Notes under the pieces: model-generated | What the model was told of the DNA's origin: nothing | The model's database searches: none | What the model saw: only the letters and a program-made list of their open reading frames with translations | From: Oenanthe sinensis | Taxonomy: Eukaryota > Streptophyta > Magnoliopsida > Apiales > Apiaceae | NCBI GenBank assembly: GCA_028671895.1 | Contig: CM053796.1 | Coordinates: forward strand, 38,748,860-38,812,859 | Direction of reading: 5' to 3' | DNA length: 64,000 bases | Program-made: the position numbers and the translations under genes | Shown: one piece after another, positions 1 through 11,842 of the stretch | How positions within the stretch are numbered: position 1 is the first letter of the stretch | Layout: every line of letters starts with the position of its first letter

Positions 1-1740
1 TTTGATGGACGGTGGAACAGATGATGTTTCACCTATAAATCTCAGACAGCTTATTGAATCTTGAGCCCTGAAGTACTGCAATGGAATGATATATAATCCA
101 TTAGCAAATATTAGTTATACTATTGATGTCATATACACTTATAAATTACATTTAGTCGAATTTTTATAAGATGATTAGCAACAAGTCAAATGTGACTGAT
201 CATTGCCAAGGATAAACAATAATATATCCTCAAGAAGAAGATATATATATTTATTGAATGTAATTGACGAGCTTATCAAGTTATAGACGCCTGAGACTAG
301 ATTATTAATGACACTATTGTTTTGGCAGACTACGACTCTAAGAGCAAGTCTAATCCTAGACGCTAAATATCTGTTACTATTGTTATAATATAGTATTAAA
401 AAGTGCTTTTATATGCTAAAATAAATATTGCATTTCAATGCTAGTTCTATAACTAGTTTCATATTTAACTATATCTCTTTTAACTTTTATGTATTTTCTA
501 TTAACATTCATTGAATATCTCAATAAACTCTTTTAACTTTTACCTACCTTCTAGTTATTGATGATGTATCAATGAAAGAGGGATCCATTCTTAGTTTCAA
601 ATATAGAATATAGCAAATATAACACACCTTTGGGGTTGAAATTTTTAGCATTTGATGCTATAATATAGCAATAGAACCAACTATAATATTAGACTTGCTA
701 ACAGTGTCAAGGATAAACTATTCATCTATATTTCAAATGTTCATCCAATAATTGTGCACATCTACTTGCAAAAATTAGCAATCTATCAAGGGGTAATGTT
801 ATATTTTATATTTTTTTAATTTGTAAGTTAAAATTAAAAATATATACTTTTTAATGATATAATTTTTAAATAGATTATATATACTTTCTAATGATATAAT
901 TTTTATAATTTTATTAATTATATAATAGATGTAATTTTCAATCAAAGTTTGATCAATTTGATTGAAAAAAGTCAAACAAGCCAGATAAATTGGGAAGGAG
1001 GCGATATAAGTAAAAACTTATATTTTATTTATAGATAATAAATGTTATTATTGACGAATTTTTTTAAAACGAAGCCAAAGAAATCCTTAAATTCAAAATA
1101 AAAAATTATTAATATATTTATAAGTTTTGAGAATAAAAATACTAATTATCCTTAAATTTAATAAGATCTTTTTTTATCGGTGTATGTGATTATACTTCTA
1201 TTCAAATCTATATTATCTATACTATATTATATTATTAAAATCGAAAGATTAAAAATTTGGTAGTCAGTGGTCATTGGTCATTGGTCGGTATCTGGGCCGC
1301 ATAGTTATTATTCAACCTAATTTTTAAATATTATTCTCCTAACTAAAATACATCTCACACTAATCTCCTAAATAAAACACATCTCTAAACAAAATATACA
1401 AACATTATCATATTACAATACAAATAAAGTATATAAAAAATTATATAAAATATATACAAATAACAATAAATAAAATTTAAATTATTATTATAAAAATAAA
1501 AATATATTTAAATAATATAAAGAAAATATTAAAACAATTCACCGGAAAAAATTATTAATGGGCCTAATTTTTAAACGGGTGAAAACCCTTAATAACGAAA
1601 TATTAAACTACAGCGCCCGAAATAACCATAAGCGGGAATGGTGTCCAAAATAACCAGATAAATATGCATATAGGAGATGCGTACCCACTTCCTACGCATA
1701 ACTTAAATGTGTATACTATTATTATACTTGTTTTTTTAAG
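1..1740. other. Intergenic, AT-rich, no gene seen
   Basis: No reading frame here has family-like content. The stretch is very AT-rich with many short A/T runs and holds one MITE-like element, listed separately. The right limit is the start of a solo LTR at 1741. Confidence 0.6.
343..699. mobile_element. MITE-like element with GAGCAAGTCTAAT-type termini
   Basis: The left end reads GCAAGTCTAAT and the right end reads ATTAGACTTGC, so the termini are inverted repeats about 360 bp apart. The interior is AT-rich with no coding capacity. Elements at 11062-11440 and 15356-15980 share related GAGCAAGT or GAGTGAGT ends, which suggests one recurrent non-autonomous DNA-transposon family. No target-site duplication is clear, so the superfamily is unassigned. 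Confidence 0.5.
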
Positions 1741-2853
1741 TGTTAAACAGTATGAGTGTTGTAGAAGAGGGGTTGATTGCAACTTACAAAATTATCACTA
1801 TTATTGATAACAACAAACAAGTCAGTAACAAAAGTAAGTTATGAAATGCAAACAACTAAGCAAACAATTAAAGACATGTATTTAACTTCAAAAAATAATT
1901 TTATTATTTTTTGTTTTGTTACAATTGACTGGAATGAGTATTCCAGCTACAAAGAAACAATGAGCAATGGATTTGATAATGTTTCTTGCTCGAGAGAAAA
2001 CCTAACTCAGTTGCATAAGAAAAAGTACTTGTGAGGCATGTGTATTTATAATAAAACACATATATCACTTATATGTGCACTTTTTCCTTTGTCCTAAAAA
2101 AAACTCAAAATAGAAATTGTGTTTTTATGGTTCAACCTTGGCTTCATTCCATTTGTAGATAAAGTTGTGCTGAGATGACAGAAATCTTTGACTCCTGGTG
2201 CACACCTTGTCTTTTTACTTGTCTTCTCCCAAATTGTAGTAATAGGCTTGACAGACTAGATAGAAATGTCTAAATCATTTCTTGTGTTTTCACTATATAA
2301 TCTGCTACATGGAACAGTCTGTCAGCTTCACTAAAATTATATTATCAACTTCTAGCTCCTCTTTGGTGACAGTATATTTGGCTCCGCATACATTACTCTC
2401 AAGCCTTGATATATCATTGAAACTTAATGTCTCCAAAAGTTGTTGCCAACTATCCTGCCAAATGTATTTGTCAGTAGAACATGATGTCTCTGAATCTTCA
2501 TTTTTCCGCCAAGTCTATTGTCAATGGAATAGTTGATGTCGCATGTTCCTTTGTGATGTCACTTAAATATGTTGTCATAGGCTTCAGTTATAGAATGGTA
2601 CTGTCAAAGTCTTGACCAATGTTGTGCATGAACACTTTGTGAACTTCTACTTCATGGATCATGTTATTGTTATTTGTACAAGACAATAACTATTGAGACT
2701 TATTGTCACTTACTTGGCATTTAAATATACTGTTACAAGTGATAACTAAACATACTGTCAATATACATATGACAATACATTTTATTGAGCTAATTCATAA
2801 TTAAGCTAAGTGACTTTTAGTTGATTACAATGTTAATACCACAATCCCTAACA
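1741..2853 (+). mobile_element. Solo LTR, family A (copy 1)
   Basis: The element begins TGTTAAACAG and ends CCCTAACA, giving TGTTA...TAACA inverted ends typical of an LTR. The flanking 5-mers are TTAAG (1736-1740) and TAAAG (2854-2858), a target-site duplication with one mismatch. It aligns along its length with the LTR at 5753-6945: same start, same GGGGTTGA motif near the start, same TGTATTTATA promoter-like block and same end. No internal retroelement domains lie next to it, so it is a solo LTR left by LTR-LTR recombination. Orientation is inferred from the TATA-like block. Long open frames within it have no family features. Confidence 0.85.
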
Positions 2854-2989
2854 TAAAGAATTGGCAGACTATGCATAAAACGTATGTGAGTATAGTGTAT
2901 ACGCATAAGAAGTATGCGTGCATCGTTTTTTACAAAAATAAAGAAATAAGCCATGAAAATAGAAAAGTATGTGATTGCCACGTTGTTCA

Positions 2990-3176
2990 TACGTGTGATT
3001 TCTCTCCCCCACCGCGCCGCCTTCATGTTCATCGTCGCTTCACGTACGACAACCTTCATAGCCACCACATCATTCATTCCTTCGATTACATCCCCCATTG
3101 ATTTCTCATCCTTCAACGTCACAAATCCAAATCCCCTCAATATCTTTGTCTCGCGATCGATGATGATTTGCAACAA
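2990..3176 (-). pseudogene. Glycine-rich RNA-binding protein (RRM) fragment
   Basis: The minus strand encodes about 60 residues resembling the middle and end of a plant GRP7/GRP8-type RRM: IIIDRETK, then the RNP1-like octamer RGFGFVTL, then KDEKSM and IEGMN, the signature order of that family. The RRM start (beta-1 with RNP2) and the glycine-rich tail are missing. The reading frame then runs into the neighbouring solo LTR, where it stops. Substitutions relative to the usual DRETGRSRGFGFVTF and AIEGMNGQ patterns and the loss of both ends indicate a dead fragment. No introns, poly-A tract or direct repeats were resolved, so whether it is a processed copy is unknown. Confidence 0.7.
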
Positions 3177-3277
3177 TCATCATATAAACATCAGATCTAA
3201 CTGCATCAACATCGTAATTACACAATTAATCTATTTAGATTCACATCTCAGTATAATCTAAAATCTAAAATCGTTTA

Positions 3278-3706
3278 GGGGTCATTTAGTTCAACTGATT
3301 CTGGAATCAGGTATGAGTTTCGTCCATTCCAAACTCATACCTCATGTTTAGTTGAGAAAAAAATGATTTGAAACTCATACCTCAAACTCACAGGGTATGA
3401 ATTTTTGATACCCGGGGGAGGTGGGTATAAGAAAGTGTATGAAGAATCATTTTATTTTAATATTTTCATCTCTATTTAACTAATTAAATGTAAATATTTA
3501 ATATGAAATAAATCAATGATACAAAAATACATTAAAATAATTAATTAATTAATATTTTAAATTAATTATAATTAATGACTCAAAATTTATTAAATCAAAT
3601 ATATTCATTCCAACACTCAACCAAACACATGGAATGATACCTCAAACTCATACATTCTTAACCTAATTCCTGATACCGCATACCACTCCACGAACCAAGC
3701 GATCAC
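3278..3706. mobile_element. Tourist-like (PIF/Harbinger) MITE
   Basis: Imperfect terminal inverted repeats: the left begins GGGGTCATTTAGTTC and the right ends GAACCAAGCGATCAC, flanked by TTA on both sides (3275-3277 and 3707-3709). A 3-bp TTA/TAA target duplication with this style of end is typical of PIF/Harbinger-derived Tourist MITEs. The interior is non-coding and has repeated 'aactcatacctc' motifs near both ends. Confidence 0.7.
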
Positions 3707-4230
3707 TTAGTAGTTGCGGATCAAAAAACATATTGATTTTTGTAGACTTAAAAAATTATAAAAATATAAATAACATAAAATTATTTAAAATAAAATATAT
3801 TGGTGTTATGCGTTAAATTTTGATAATAGTGCAAGGGTAACACTGCAAACTTTTTACCGTGAAAAATGTGAATTTTTTTACTAAATTCTACAGAACCATA
3901 ATAAAAAATGAAAAAAATAGTGCATAACCATAATTTTATTTGTAAAACTATAATAAAATTTTTATCTAAACATTTTTTTATTATAATTCTGCAAAATTTA
4001 ACGAAAGTTTTCATGGTTCTCATACTAAAAGTTGATAAATTTATATTACTGAAAAGTTGATAAATTTCAAAAATATAGTTTTTTAATGAAATTTTATTTT
4101 AACCCCGTGTACTTTTGATAATAAATTTTATCAATATCATTTTGATATCCTCCATAAAAATATTTTTAATATCAAATTCTTTTGGAAACCTAATTTTTTA
4201 AATCTTTTATGTTCATCGTTTTGAAAAGTA

Positions 4231-4240
4231 TATAAATAGG
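4231..4240 (+). promoter_or_regulatory. TATA box of TAF13
   Basis: TATAAATAGG lies about 30 bp upstream of a pyrimidine-rich segment (actctccccttttctc) that would hold the transcription start. The 5'UTR exon would run to 4370, where GTAAGTTT makes a strong 5' splice site. Confidence 0.65.
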
Positions 4241-4706
4241 ACTATTATCGAACTCTCCCCTTTTCTCAATTTTCCCGAGCAAAAATCTCATCTCGTCGCT
4301 ACGTAGAACTGATACGTCGCCGGAAAATAGATCCGGCACCGGCATAAAATTATCCGGCGAAATATTATTGGTAAGTTTCTTTACCGAAGATTCTATAATT
4401 TCGATTTTATACGTTTTTATTTCACTTGAAACCCTAATTTTAATAGAATTTGAATTCATTTGCATCGACCTTGTACAGCACACAGCTTAATTAGCTCACT
4501 GTTTTATATGTTTTCTGCAATTATGTACCGTTTTTTTGTGTTTCGAGTAATCGAGTTGCATTTTTGTTGAATTTTACAGAACTTACTCATAGTTGTGGTC
4601 TAGTTGGGCTTTGTATTTTGCTTACGAAGTGTTATATTGGTAATGTGTTTTGTTAGTTAATGGAAATTGGAATGTTAGTTATATGTGTTTGTGTGCGGTT
4701 GAGGGG

Positions 4707-5035
4707 TGTTAAACAGCATGAGTGTTGCAGAAGGGGGTTGAATGTAACTTGATAATTTATTATTTTTCTTGCTAACAACAAACAAAAAATAATAATACCA
4801 AGTAACAAATGCAAATAACAGTAAGCTAATAAAAGAAGAAAAGGTGTTTAACTTCAAAAATTAATTTTATTAATTTTTGTTTTACTATAACTGACTGAAA
4901 AATGTTTCCAGTTTCAATAGATACAATAAAAAGAAATTTGCTAGTGTTTCTATGCTTGAGAAAAGTTAAGCTCAATTATTTTAAGAGAAAGTGCTTGTGA
5001 GATATGTGTATTTATACAGAAACACATATCTCACT
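4707..5035 (+). mobile_element. Truncated LTR, family A (partial copy with duplicated flank)
   Basis: This segment matches the first ~330 bp of the solo LTR at 5753. Unlike an independent insertion, it also shares about 66 bp of host sequence upstream of the LTR start (4640-4706 matches 5687-5752), including the AGGGG that forms the target-site duplication of the 5753 copy. Similarity stops just after the 'cacatatctcactt' block near 5035. This is therefore a DNA-level duplication of host plus LTR made after the insertion, not a separate transposition. It sits in the TAF13 leader intron. Confidence 0.8.
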
Positions 5036-5752
5036 TCAATAATTGTAGGTGATGAGTAACTCAGAAATTAGGGCTGCGTGCATTCAGATTCTCTTCTCAG
5101 CCGTGTACCATTTAAAGTTTGCTATTTTTCCATATGCAAATGATCTTTTGAAAGTAGCTGTAACCTCACTGCACGAAGGATCAGAAAAGGTATCAAGTTA
5201 ATAGACAACGCAAACAACTCTGGAAGTTATTCAGTCTCTTTACGTGGATTTTACGTGGATTGTGACACTGTGTTATGTTGTATACCTGTATTTTCTACCA
5301 AGCTTGCTAGTTCCTGTATCTACACATGTGCCTGCATAATATTTCACACATATATAATAATGGCTTTAGTTAAAGCACCCGCTATGAATAGTTATACTAT
5401 AATATATCATAAGGGCGGAGCTATTAAGGTTTTGATTATTTAGTGCCTAATTCCTTTATCCAGTTAAGAGGTTTCTCCTAACAAATTTCCTCTCTATTTT
5501 CCAACTGTTTTGTTTTTTATTCCCTTCCCAATTTCATTTCAACAATATTCAACTTTGATCGACTACTAAGCATTTTCTTACAAGAGGTCTGCCAACTCCC
5601 TGAAAAAAAATTCTCCACCAATTTAAGGCCTCTTGTATTTGTATATGTGTAAACATTTAACTACAATTTAAGGCCTCTTGTATTTGTAATGTGTTTTGTT
5701 AGTTAATGGAAATTGGAATGTTAGTTATATGTGTTTGTGTGCGGTTGAGGGG

Positions 5753-6945
5753 TGTTAAACAGTATGAGTGTTGCAGAAGGGGGTTGAATGTAACTTGATA
5801 ATTTATTACTTTTCTTGCTAACAACAAACAAGAAGTAATAATACCAAGTGATAAATGCAAATAACAGTAAGCTAGTAAAAGAAGAAAAGGTGTTTAACTT
5901 CAAAAATTAATTTTATTAATTTTTGTTTTGCTACAACTGACTGGAAAATGTTTCTAGCTTCAATAGATACAATAACAAGAAATTTGTTGGTGTTTCTATG
6001 CTTGAGAAAAGTTAAGCTCAGTTGTGTCAAGGGAAAGTGTTTGTGAGATATGTGTATTTATACAGAAACACATATCTCACTTACAAGTGTACCTTCCCTT
6101 GTTTCTAAGACAAAGCTTAAAATAGAAACTTCACTTTTTCTATTCAAATTTGTCTTCATTCCATTTATAGATAAAGTTGTTCTGAGGTGATTCGACATTC
6201 TTGACTCCTTGAGCACGCTTTATCTTTTTGCTTGTTTTTTCTCAAGTTGCAGTAGTAGACTTAACAAACTAGGTAGAATTGTCAAGATCAATCTTTGAAT
6301 TAACACTACCTAGTCTGCTACTTGAAACAGACTGTCAGCTTCACCAAAAGGTTACTGTCAACCTTTTGCTTCTCTTTGGTGACAGTATCTTCGACTCCGC
6401 ATCAAACTTGACAGTCTTCTTAACTTGCTATTGTCCAAGGGTACTGTCAACTATTCTGTCAAACATGCTGTCAACTATCCCCGCCAAAGTTACTGTCAGA
6501 GAAACTTGTTGTCTTCGATTCTTCAATCTCCGCCAAGTTTACTGTCGAAGAATAGTTGCTGTCAATAAAACTTGTTGTCTTTGATTCTTCAATCTCCGCC
6601 AAGTTTACTGTCGAGGAATAGTTGCTGTCAGTTGTTTCAAAGGGTGCTGTCACTTGAATATGCTAGCGTAGGCTTCAGTTTGCAGAATGTTACTGTCAAT
6701 GACTTGATCCATGCCGTGCATGAACACTTTGTGAACTTCTACTTCATAGATCATTTATTACATTTTTACAAAACAGTAACTATTGATACTTACTGTCACC
6801 TACTTGGCTTTAGTACATACTGTTACAAGTGACATTTAAAACATACTGTCAATAAGCAAATGACAGTATGTTTTACTTAGTTAATTTCTAATTAATCTAA
6901 GTAAAATATTAGTCGATTACAATGTTAACACCACAATCCCTAACA
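5753..6945 (+). mobile_element. Solo LTR, family A (copy 2), perfect 5-bp TSD
   Basis: The element runs TGTTAAAC...CCCTAACA and is flanked by identical AGGGG at 5748-5752 and 6946-6950. It is 1193 bp long with no internal retroelement domain. A 66-bp tandem duplication lies inside it (6502-6633). It shares start, end and internal blocks with the solo LTR at 1741-2853. It lies within the 5'UTR intron of TAF13, in the same orientation as the gene. Confidence 0.92.
6502..6633. repeat. 66-bp tandem duplication inside solo LTR
   Basis: Two near-identical 66-bp units, each starting AAACTTGTTGTCTT and containing CAATCTCCGCCAAGTTTACT. They occur in tandem in copy 2. The corresponding region of copy 1 (1741-2853) has no obvious second unit, so the duplication looks copy-specific. 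Confidence 0.8.
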
Positions 6946-7291
6946 AGGGGCTTAATTGGTTGGAATTGATTGAGTAATTTATGCCAAGGTTGCACCGTGG
7001 GATTTTACATCATTGGCATTCCTATTTTCTAATCTCGTCAAGAATCCAAACGCCCCCTTTGGTGGTGTTAATTTATTGATTTTGGTATGTTTGTAAACAA
7101 TTGTAGTAGCTATGTAGTGGAACTCTTTGAATTTACTTCAAATATTGGAGCACATTTAATTTTTCCTGATATGTACCTATAATTACATGCATCGTGATTC
7201 TAATCTTAGTTTATAATATACTATATAATTTCATTTCATTTTATGTAAAATGTGAATGACATTGATCAGAGAACAAGTTGCTGAGGTGACA

Positions 7292-10250
7292 ATGAACAAC
7301 TCTGCATATGGATCTTCTTCAAAAATGAGAGTTGGGTTATCCCAGCAATCAGAGCCTTCATTTAAGCGCAAACGAGCTGTTTTTCAAAAGGACTGTAAGT
7401 ATTCTGCGGTTTGACAACACCCCTCCCCCCCTCTTCATGTTATGGTTTCTAATTCTAGAGATTAATATACTTTTTGTGGTTGAATGTAACAGTGCAGCAC
7501 ATGATGTATGGTTTTGGAGATGACCCCAATGTAATTGCTCAACCCCTCTAAAATTCCATATTCAATTTTATGTTATGCTTTGATTTTATTATTAAGTTCG
7601 AAACTTGCTGCATAAATTTATAAAATTAATTGTTCTTGGGGTATGGTATATTCTTTGTTGTCAAAGGAATCATTTTTGTAGTTTTGATGCATTAGCTATC
7701 TTGTGAATTATATCTCACCTAGTTGCATTTTTGCACTGCCTAACAGTCTAAGACTCTAACTCTAACAGTATGTTGTCTACGCTTGCAGTTGTCACATTAG
7801 AGGGCTAAAGTTGTGTTTTTTCAGTTTCGCAACTATTCAAGTTGTTTTAATTGAAACCTTACTTTCTGGGCTCGTTTGTTTTGCTAACTTCGTAGTTTCT
7901 TGCGTACCTTGAACTTCCCTTAACCAAGTTACAAGGCATAATTCCTAGGAAGATGAATTGTTTGTGTTTGGTTCATTATTATGTAACTAGAAGATGTTCT
8001 GTTAATATTGGTAAATTGTATCATTTTATAATAAATGACTATGTAAGTTGTGGTGACCATGGGGATGTAGGCAACTATGTGCTCATGTTTTGGTGTAACT
8101 ACAAATACCTAGGAAGTTGGAATCCTTTATCCAATTTAAAATTCTATTGAACCATACATTGTATCTCTAATAAGTTCCAAGTAACTTATAGAGTTATAGT
8201 TGCATAGTTGAGGTACATCAAAACAAACAGGCCTCTGAGGTTGCAAAGAATATTATGTATAAAATAGTGGGATGTGTAAGAGATTGCAAATCACGATCTT
8301 TATTTTGTATTTGGTTGGATGGAATGGACGAGTTTGAGAATGTGTACATTATGAACATTCATTTCTATGCCATACTTGTTCACTCCCATTCCTTTCTTTA
8401 ACTTTAAACTAGAGGTAAATTACAATTTACACCAATTTGCACATGAATACTCATTACTACCTTCAATCCGTATCATTCAAAAAAATTGTCATATAAATTT
8501 TGCACCAAGTCATATTTTTTATTTACACCTAATAATCCTTTTCTTCTACCTCTAATCTTCTCATTCTTTCCATTCTATTCCTAACTCTTGGCATTCTATC
8601 CAACTAGCTCATCCTTTCTGTAGCATTTTAAATTTGAATCAGACATCTATTAAGTGTGATTGTCACTGCTGAGGTTCTCACTTTTTGTCTACCCACCGGC
8701 CACCACAGCATTCATTGAAATCTTAACAGTATGACAAAAATGGTGAAGACATACTCATAGGGAACAGTAGTTATAGTACTTCATATTGCCAAGATAGCTA
8801 TAACAAGGAAGAAGCTATGAGCGCTATGTGCCTATGTATGATTTTAGAATGACAATATTTTTTGATTTTTAATTGTTCGGTAGTGCTAATATACATGAGT
8901 TTTTTTTGCTTGCACAAACAGCCCCTTCCAGAAACTGTGGCACTTGTAGAGGACATCGTCGTTGAGTATGTGACAGACTTGGTAATCTTGGATTAATTAT
9001 TTTTTTCAGTACTGCCTAGATTCCTTCCCTTTGTAGTAATCTTGGATTAATTATTTTTCACACGATGAATTGTACTGTTCTTTTACTTGTACAGTTTCAT
9101 CACTTATCATGTTGAATGATTATTTACAGGTTCACAAGGCACAGGATATAGCATCCAAAAGAGGAAAGCTTTTGACCGAGGATTTCCTGTACTTAGTAAG
9201 AAAGGTACCTTTTGCTGTTTATAGTTCGTTATTTACTTATTTGTGATTTCTTTTCCTGCTGTGTCTCTCTATGAGGTTGTGTAACTCCATAACTCCATTA
9301 CATCTTTATTGGCTTGGTTGTAATCTATCTTGTTAATTGTTATCATGTAGTAATAAAGTCCTTATTTTCACGAAATTTGTTGTGGCTGTCTTATCAATGA
9401 GTACCTAGTGGATCAATTTATTCTGTTTTGCTGTCTCCTCTCTCAAGTTGAGTTAAATTCAAGATATTGTACTATAAAATTTTCAGAACTTTAATAAATC
9501 GTGCAGTCGTCCCGAGGCAGCAGGATGTATGATAAGTCTTATTAAAACGAAGTTTATATTATCAATTTATTGCTTAAAGTTTTATTCTAAAAGAAAAGAA
9601 GGATTAATTGAGATATTGCTTGCTGTTTGTCCTTTACTAAAAAAAAAATTAAATTCCTATAATCACTTGTTATGAACCAATATAAAACATTAGCAGGATA
9701 ATCTTGTAAGTATAAAGTATAAACAACGGTTATATTAATTTGATAAAGATAAACATAGATTATCGCATAACTTGACATAGGCTTCCGAAGTCTTGTTTGT
9801 TGATCCATATTTTTCAAGTATGTCCTGCAGTTGTCCTGAATTTTATGTGTGTTGCATGTGTTAACTGGATAAATACTTGATATTGCATTTGTGAAGAATC
9901 CATATTACTTGCATTACTGATGATTTAAGTATTTGCATTTGTTTGAAAAGCAAGAGGGATAAAACCATAAAAAACTCAGATAGCAAACCAATATGGTTGT
10001 TGTATAACTTAATGATGGATATCGTGTTATCCTTCCATTTGAACTGAAAGATTTGAACAATGTGTCAGTATTCCATTGACCAGAACATCAACCAAGTTAT
10101 TGAAGTATAGCGCTCTAATTTGTATTTATCTTCCCGCAGGACGCCCCAAAGTTTAACCGGTGCACAGAACTTCTGTCCATGAACGAGGAGCTGAAACAAG
10201 CAAGAAAAGCTTTTGAGGTGGATGAGGAGAAGTTGGCAACTATCGAATAG
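7292..10250 (+). CDS. TAF13: TFIID subunit 13 (TAF13), histone-fold protein
   Basis: Five coding exons (7292-7394, 7493-7530, 8922-8981, 9130-9204, 10140-10250) join in phase to 128 aa, close to the size of other plant TAF13 proteins. A 5'UTR exon ending at 4370 is spliced to about 7270, so the leader intron is roughly 2.9 kb and carries LTR sequence. The ATG is the first in the exon after the 'gatcag' acceptor. Family landmarks in order are a basic N-terminal tail (FKRKRAVFQKD), QHMMYGFGDDPNPLPE, VALVEDIVVEYVTDL, HKAQDIASKRGKLL, EDFLYLVRKD and a C-terminal MNEELKQARKAF helix. TAF13 pairs with TAF11 through histone folds within nuclear TFIID, which binds core promoters for RNA polymerase II. 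No disruption is seen. Identification is strong from remembered plant TAF13 conservation. Confidence 0.95.
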
Positions 10251-11842
10251 AAGTTGAAAATGTCCATGTTGTTTTCGAAAGATTAGGTGGTTTCTCTGTC
10301 AAATGTTAATAACATGCTATTCTAAAAAAAAACTTTTGTTGAAACAGTTCTTGGCATCAACTTTTCACCTGGGCCATTTCGCTGCAAATTTGCAATAGGT
10401 TTTCTTCTTTGCTCACTTTTGCTTACAGCTATAAATGAAATGAGCCTAGTTTTGCATAGACAAGCCGATCTCTGTTTTTTTAGTTTTAATTTTTAAACAA
10501 GTTGAGTTGAGCAAAGTATGTTTAGTAGTTGGTGTTTTTAAGAATGGAGATGAATTTGTGATGGTGTTTGGTGCTTTCACTGTGGAGAATGAACAATTAA
10601 TTTTTAATCATGTGCATCTAATACCCTCTAAAATAAACTGATTTGATTTTGAAAACGTTTGATAGAATAAATGTATGATGTAATATTTGTGAGTTTGTTT
10701 GTGTTTTTATTAAAAAAAATGTGTACTGCGGTGACCTAAAATAGGTGTAAAAAAATACTGCTTACATATAAAAAAATTTCAATTTTTTTTAATAAAAATA
10801 TAATACTTAAATTATTATTCAGAAAAAGAAATCATAAAAATAATACATAAAAGTAGTTTTTTCTACAACTTAAATTACGTATAAAAAATCAAAACAACTA
10901 TTATTTTGGGACGGATGGAGTAATAGATGGATATAATGATGTCATGGTGCAATGATGGATTCAAAAATAATGTATAATTTTATTGAATCGAATTAAAACT
11001 TATGTGATATAATATTTTTGAATATTCTTTCTTAAAATTTAGGTTGGTTAGATTATTGCTTAAGAGTGAGTTCAACAACATCCCTAAACGAGCTCTTAAG
11101 CTCAAAAATAGGGAATATGACATAAAATACAACTCCAATAATATACTAGTGATTTTCTAAATCATTGAGATATTTTAAATTTTACTAGTCATGTCTTATT
11201 AATAGGATCCTCTAGGATATCCTAGTGAATAAAAAATTCATTTCCCTCTATTTTCTCACATCTTTTTTTTATATTTTATGTTTCCTCCTTTTTAAGACTA
11301 ACTAGATTTAAATTTATTATTATAATAATAATATGAAATAAATACAAGGAATATTGTTGAAGTTGACATGCAAAATAGATTACCTAAATGATTCATTATT
11401 TTATAATATTTATAGGGAATTAACCAAGACTTACTCTAAGCTATCTTAAAAAAACTTTAAGAAAGAATATTCAAAAATATTATATCACATAAATATATTA
11501 CCCAAGTAGCTTAAGCAATGATGAATGATCTAACCACGTCATTATTTTAAGCCAAGTTTTTTTAATCCAACGGCAAATAGCTATTCAAAATTTGTACACA
11601 CGCTATTACAATATACTCATCACTACTAGATTCTAGCCCGCGGATAATTATAAATATTACCCAGGTAGCTTAAGCAATGATCTAACCATCCCGATCTCCA
11701 AGACAGCACGCACTTCTAGACATTTCCACGTAATCCTATCCACTATGCATATAAAGCATACGGACTATATACATACATAATATACACACAAGCTGAGCTG
11801 ACTTAAACAACCCGATCACTAATCAAAATTAAAAATTTAAAA
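10251..11842. other. Intergenic: TAF13 3'UTR, MITE remnants, hydratase promoter
   Basis: After the TAF13 stop come a T-rich 3' region, then repeats. The motif GGGACGGATGGAGTA at 10907-10921 is one end of a Stowaway-like MITE whose other end I could not find. A palindromic element occupies about 10988-11535. A direct repeat of about 33 bp (ACCC..GTAGCTTAAGCAATG and flanks) occurs near 11502 and 11657. The hydratase promoter and leader would be about 11700-11842. No gene was seen. Confidence 0.6.
10988..11500. mobile_element. Palindromic MITE-like element
   Basis: The left arm near 10990-11036 (ATGTGATATAATATTTTTGA then ATATTCTTTCTTAAA) reappears as its reverse complement near 11455-11500. Nested inside are AGAGTGAGTTCAACA (about 11063) and ACTTACTCTAAG (about 11429), related to the GAGCAAGT ends of the MITE at 343-699. 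It looks like a composite of inverted-repeat DNA elements with no coding capacity. Confidence 0.55.

Noticed and set aside
4675..5903. Two near-identical 60-residue membrane-like peptides on the minus strand
   Set aside because: Both lie in the duplicated host-plus-LTR segment. Their similarity reflects the DNA duplication, not a protein family.
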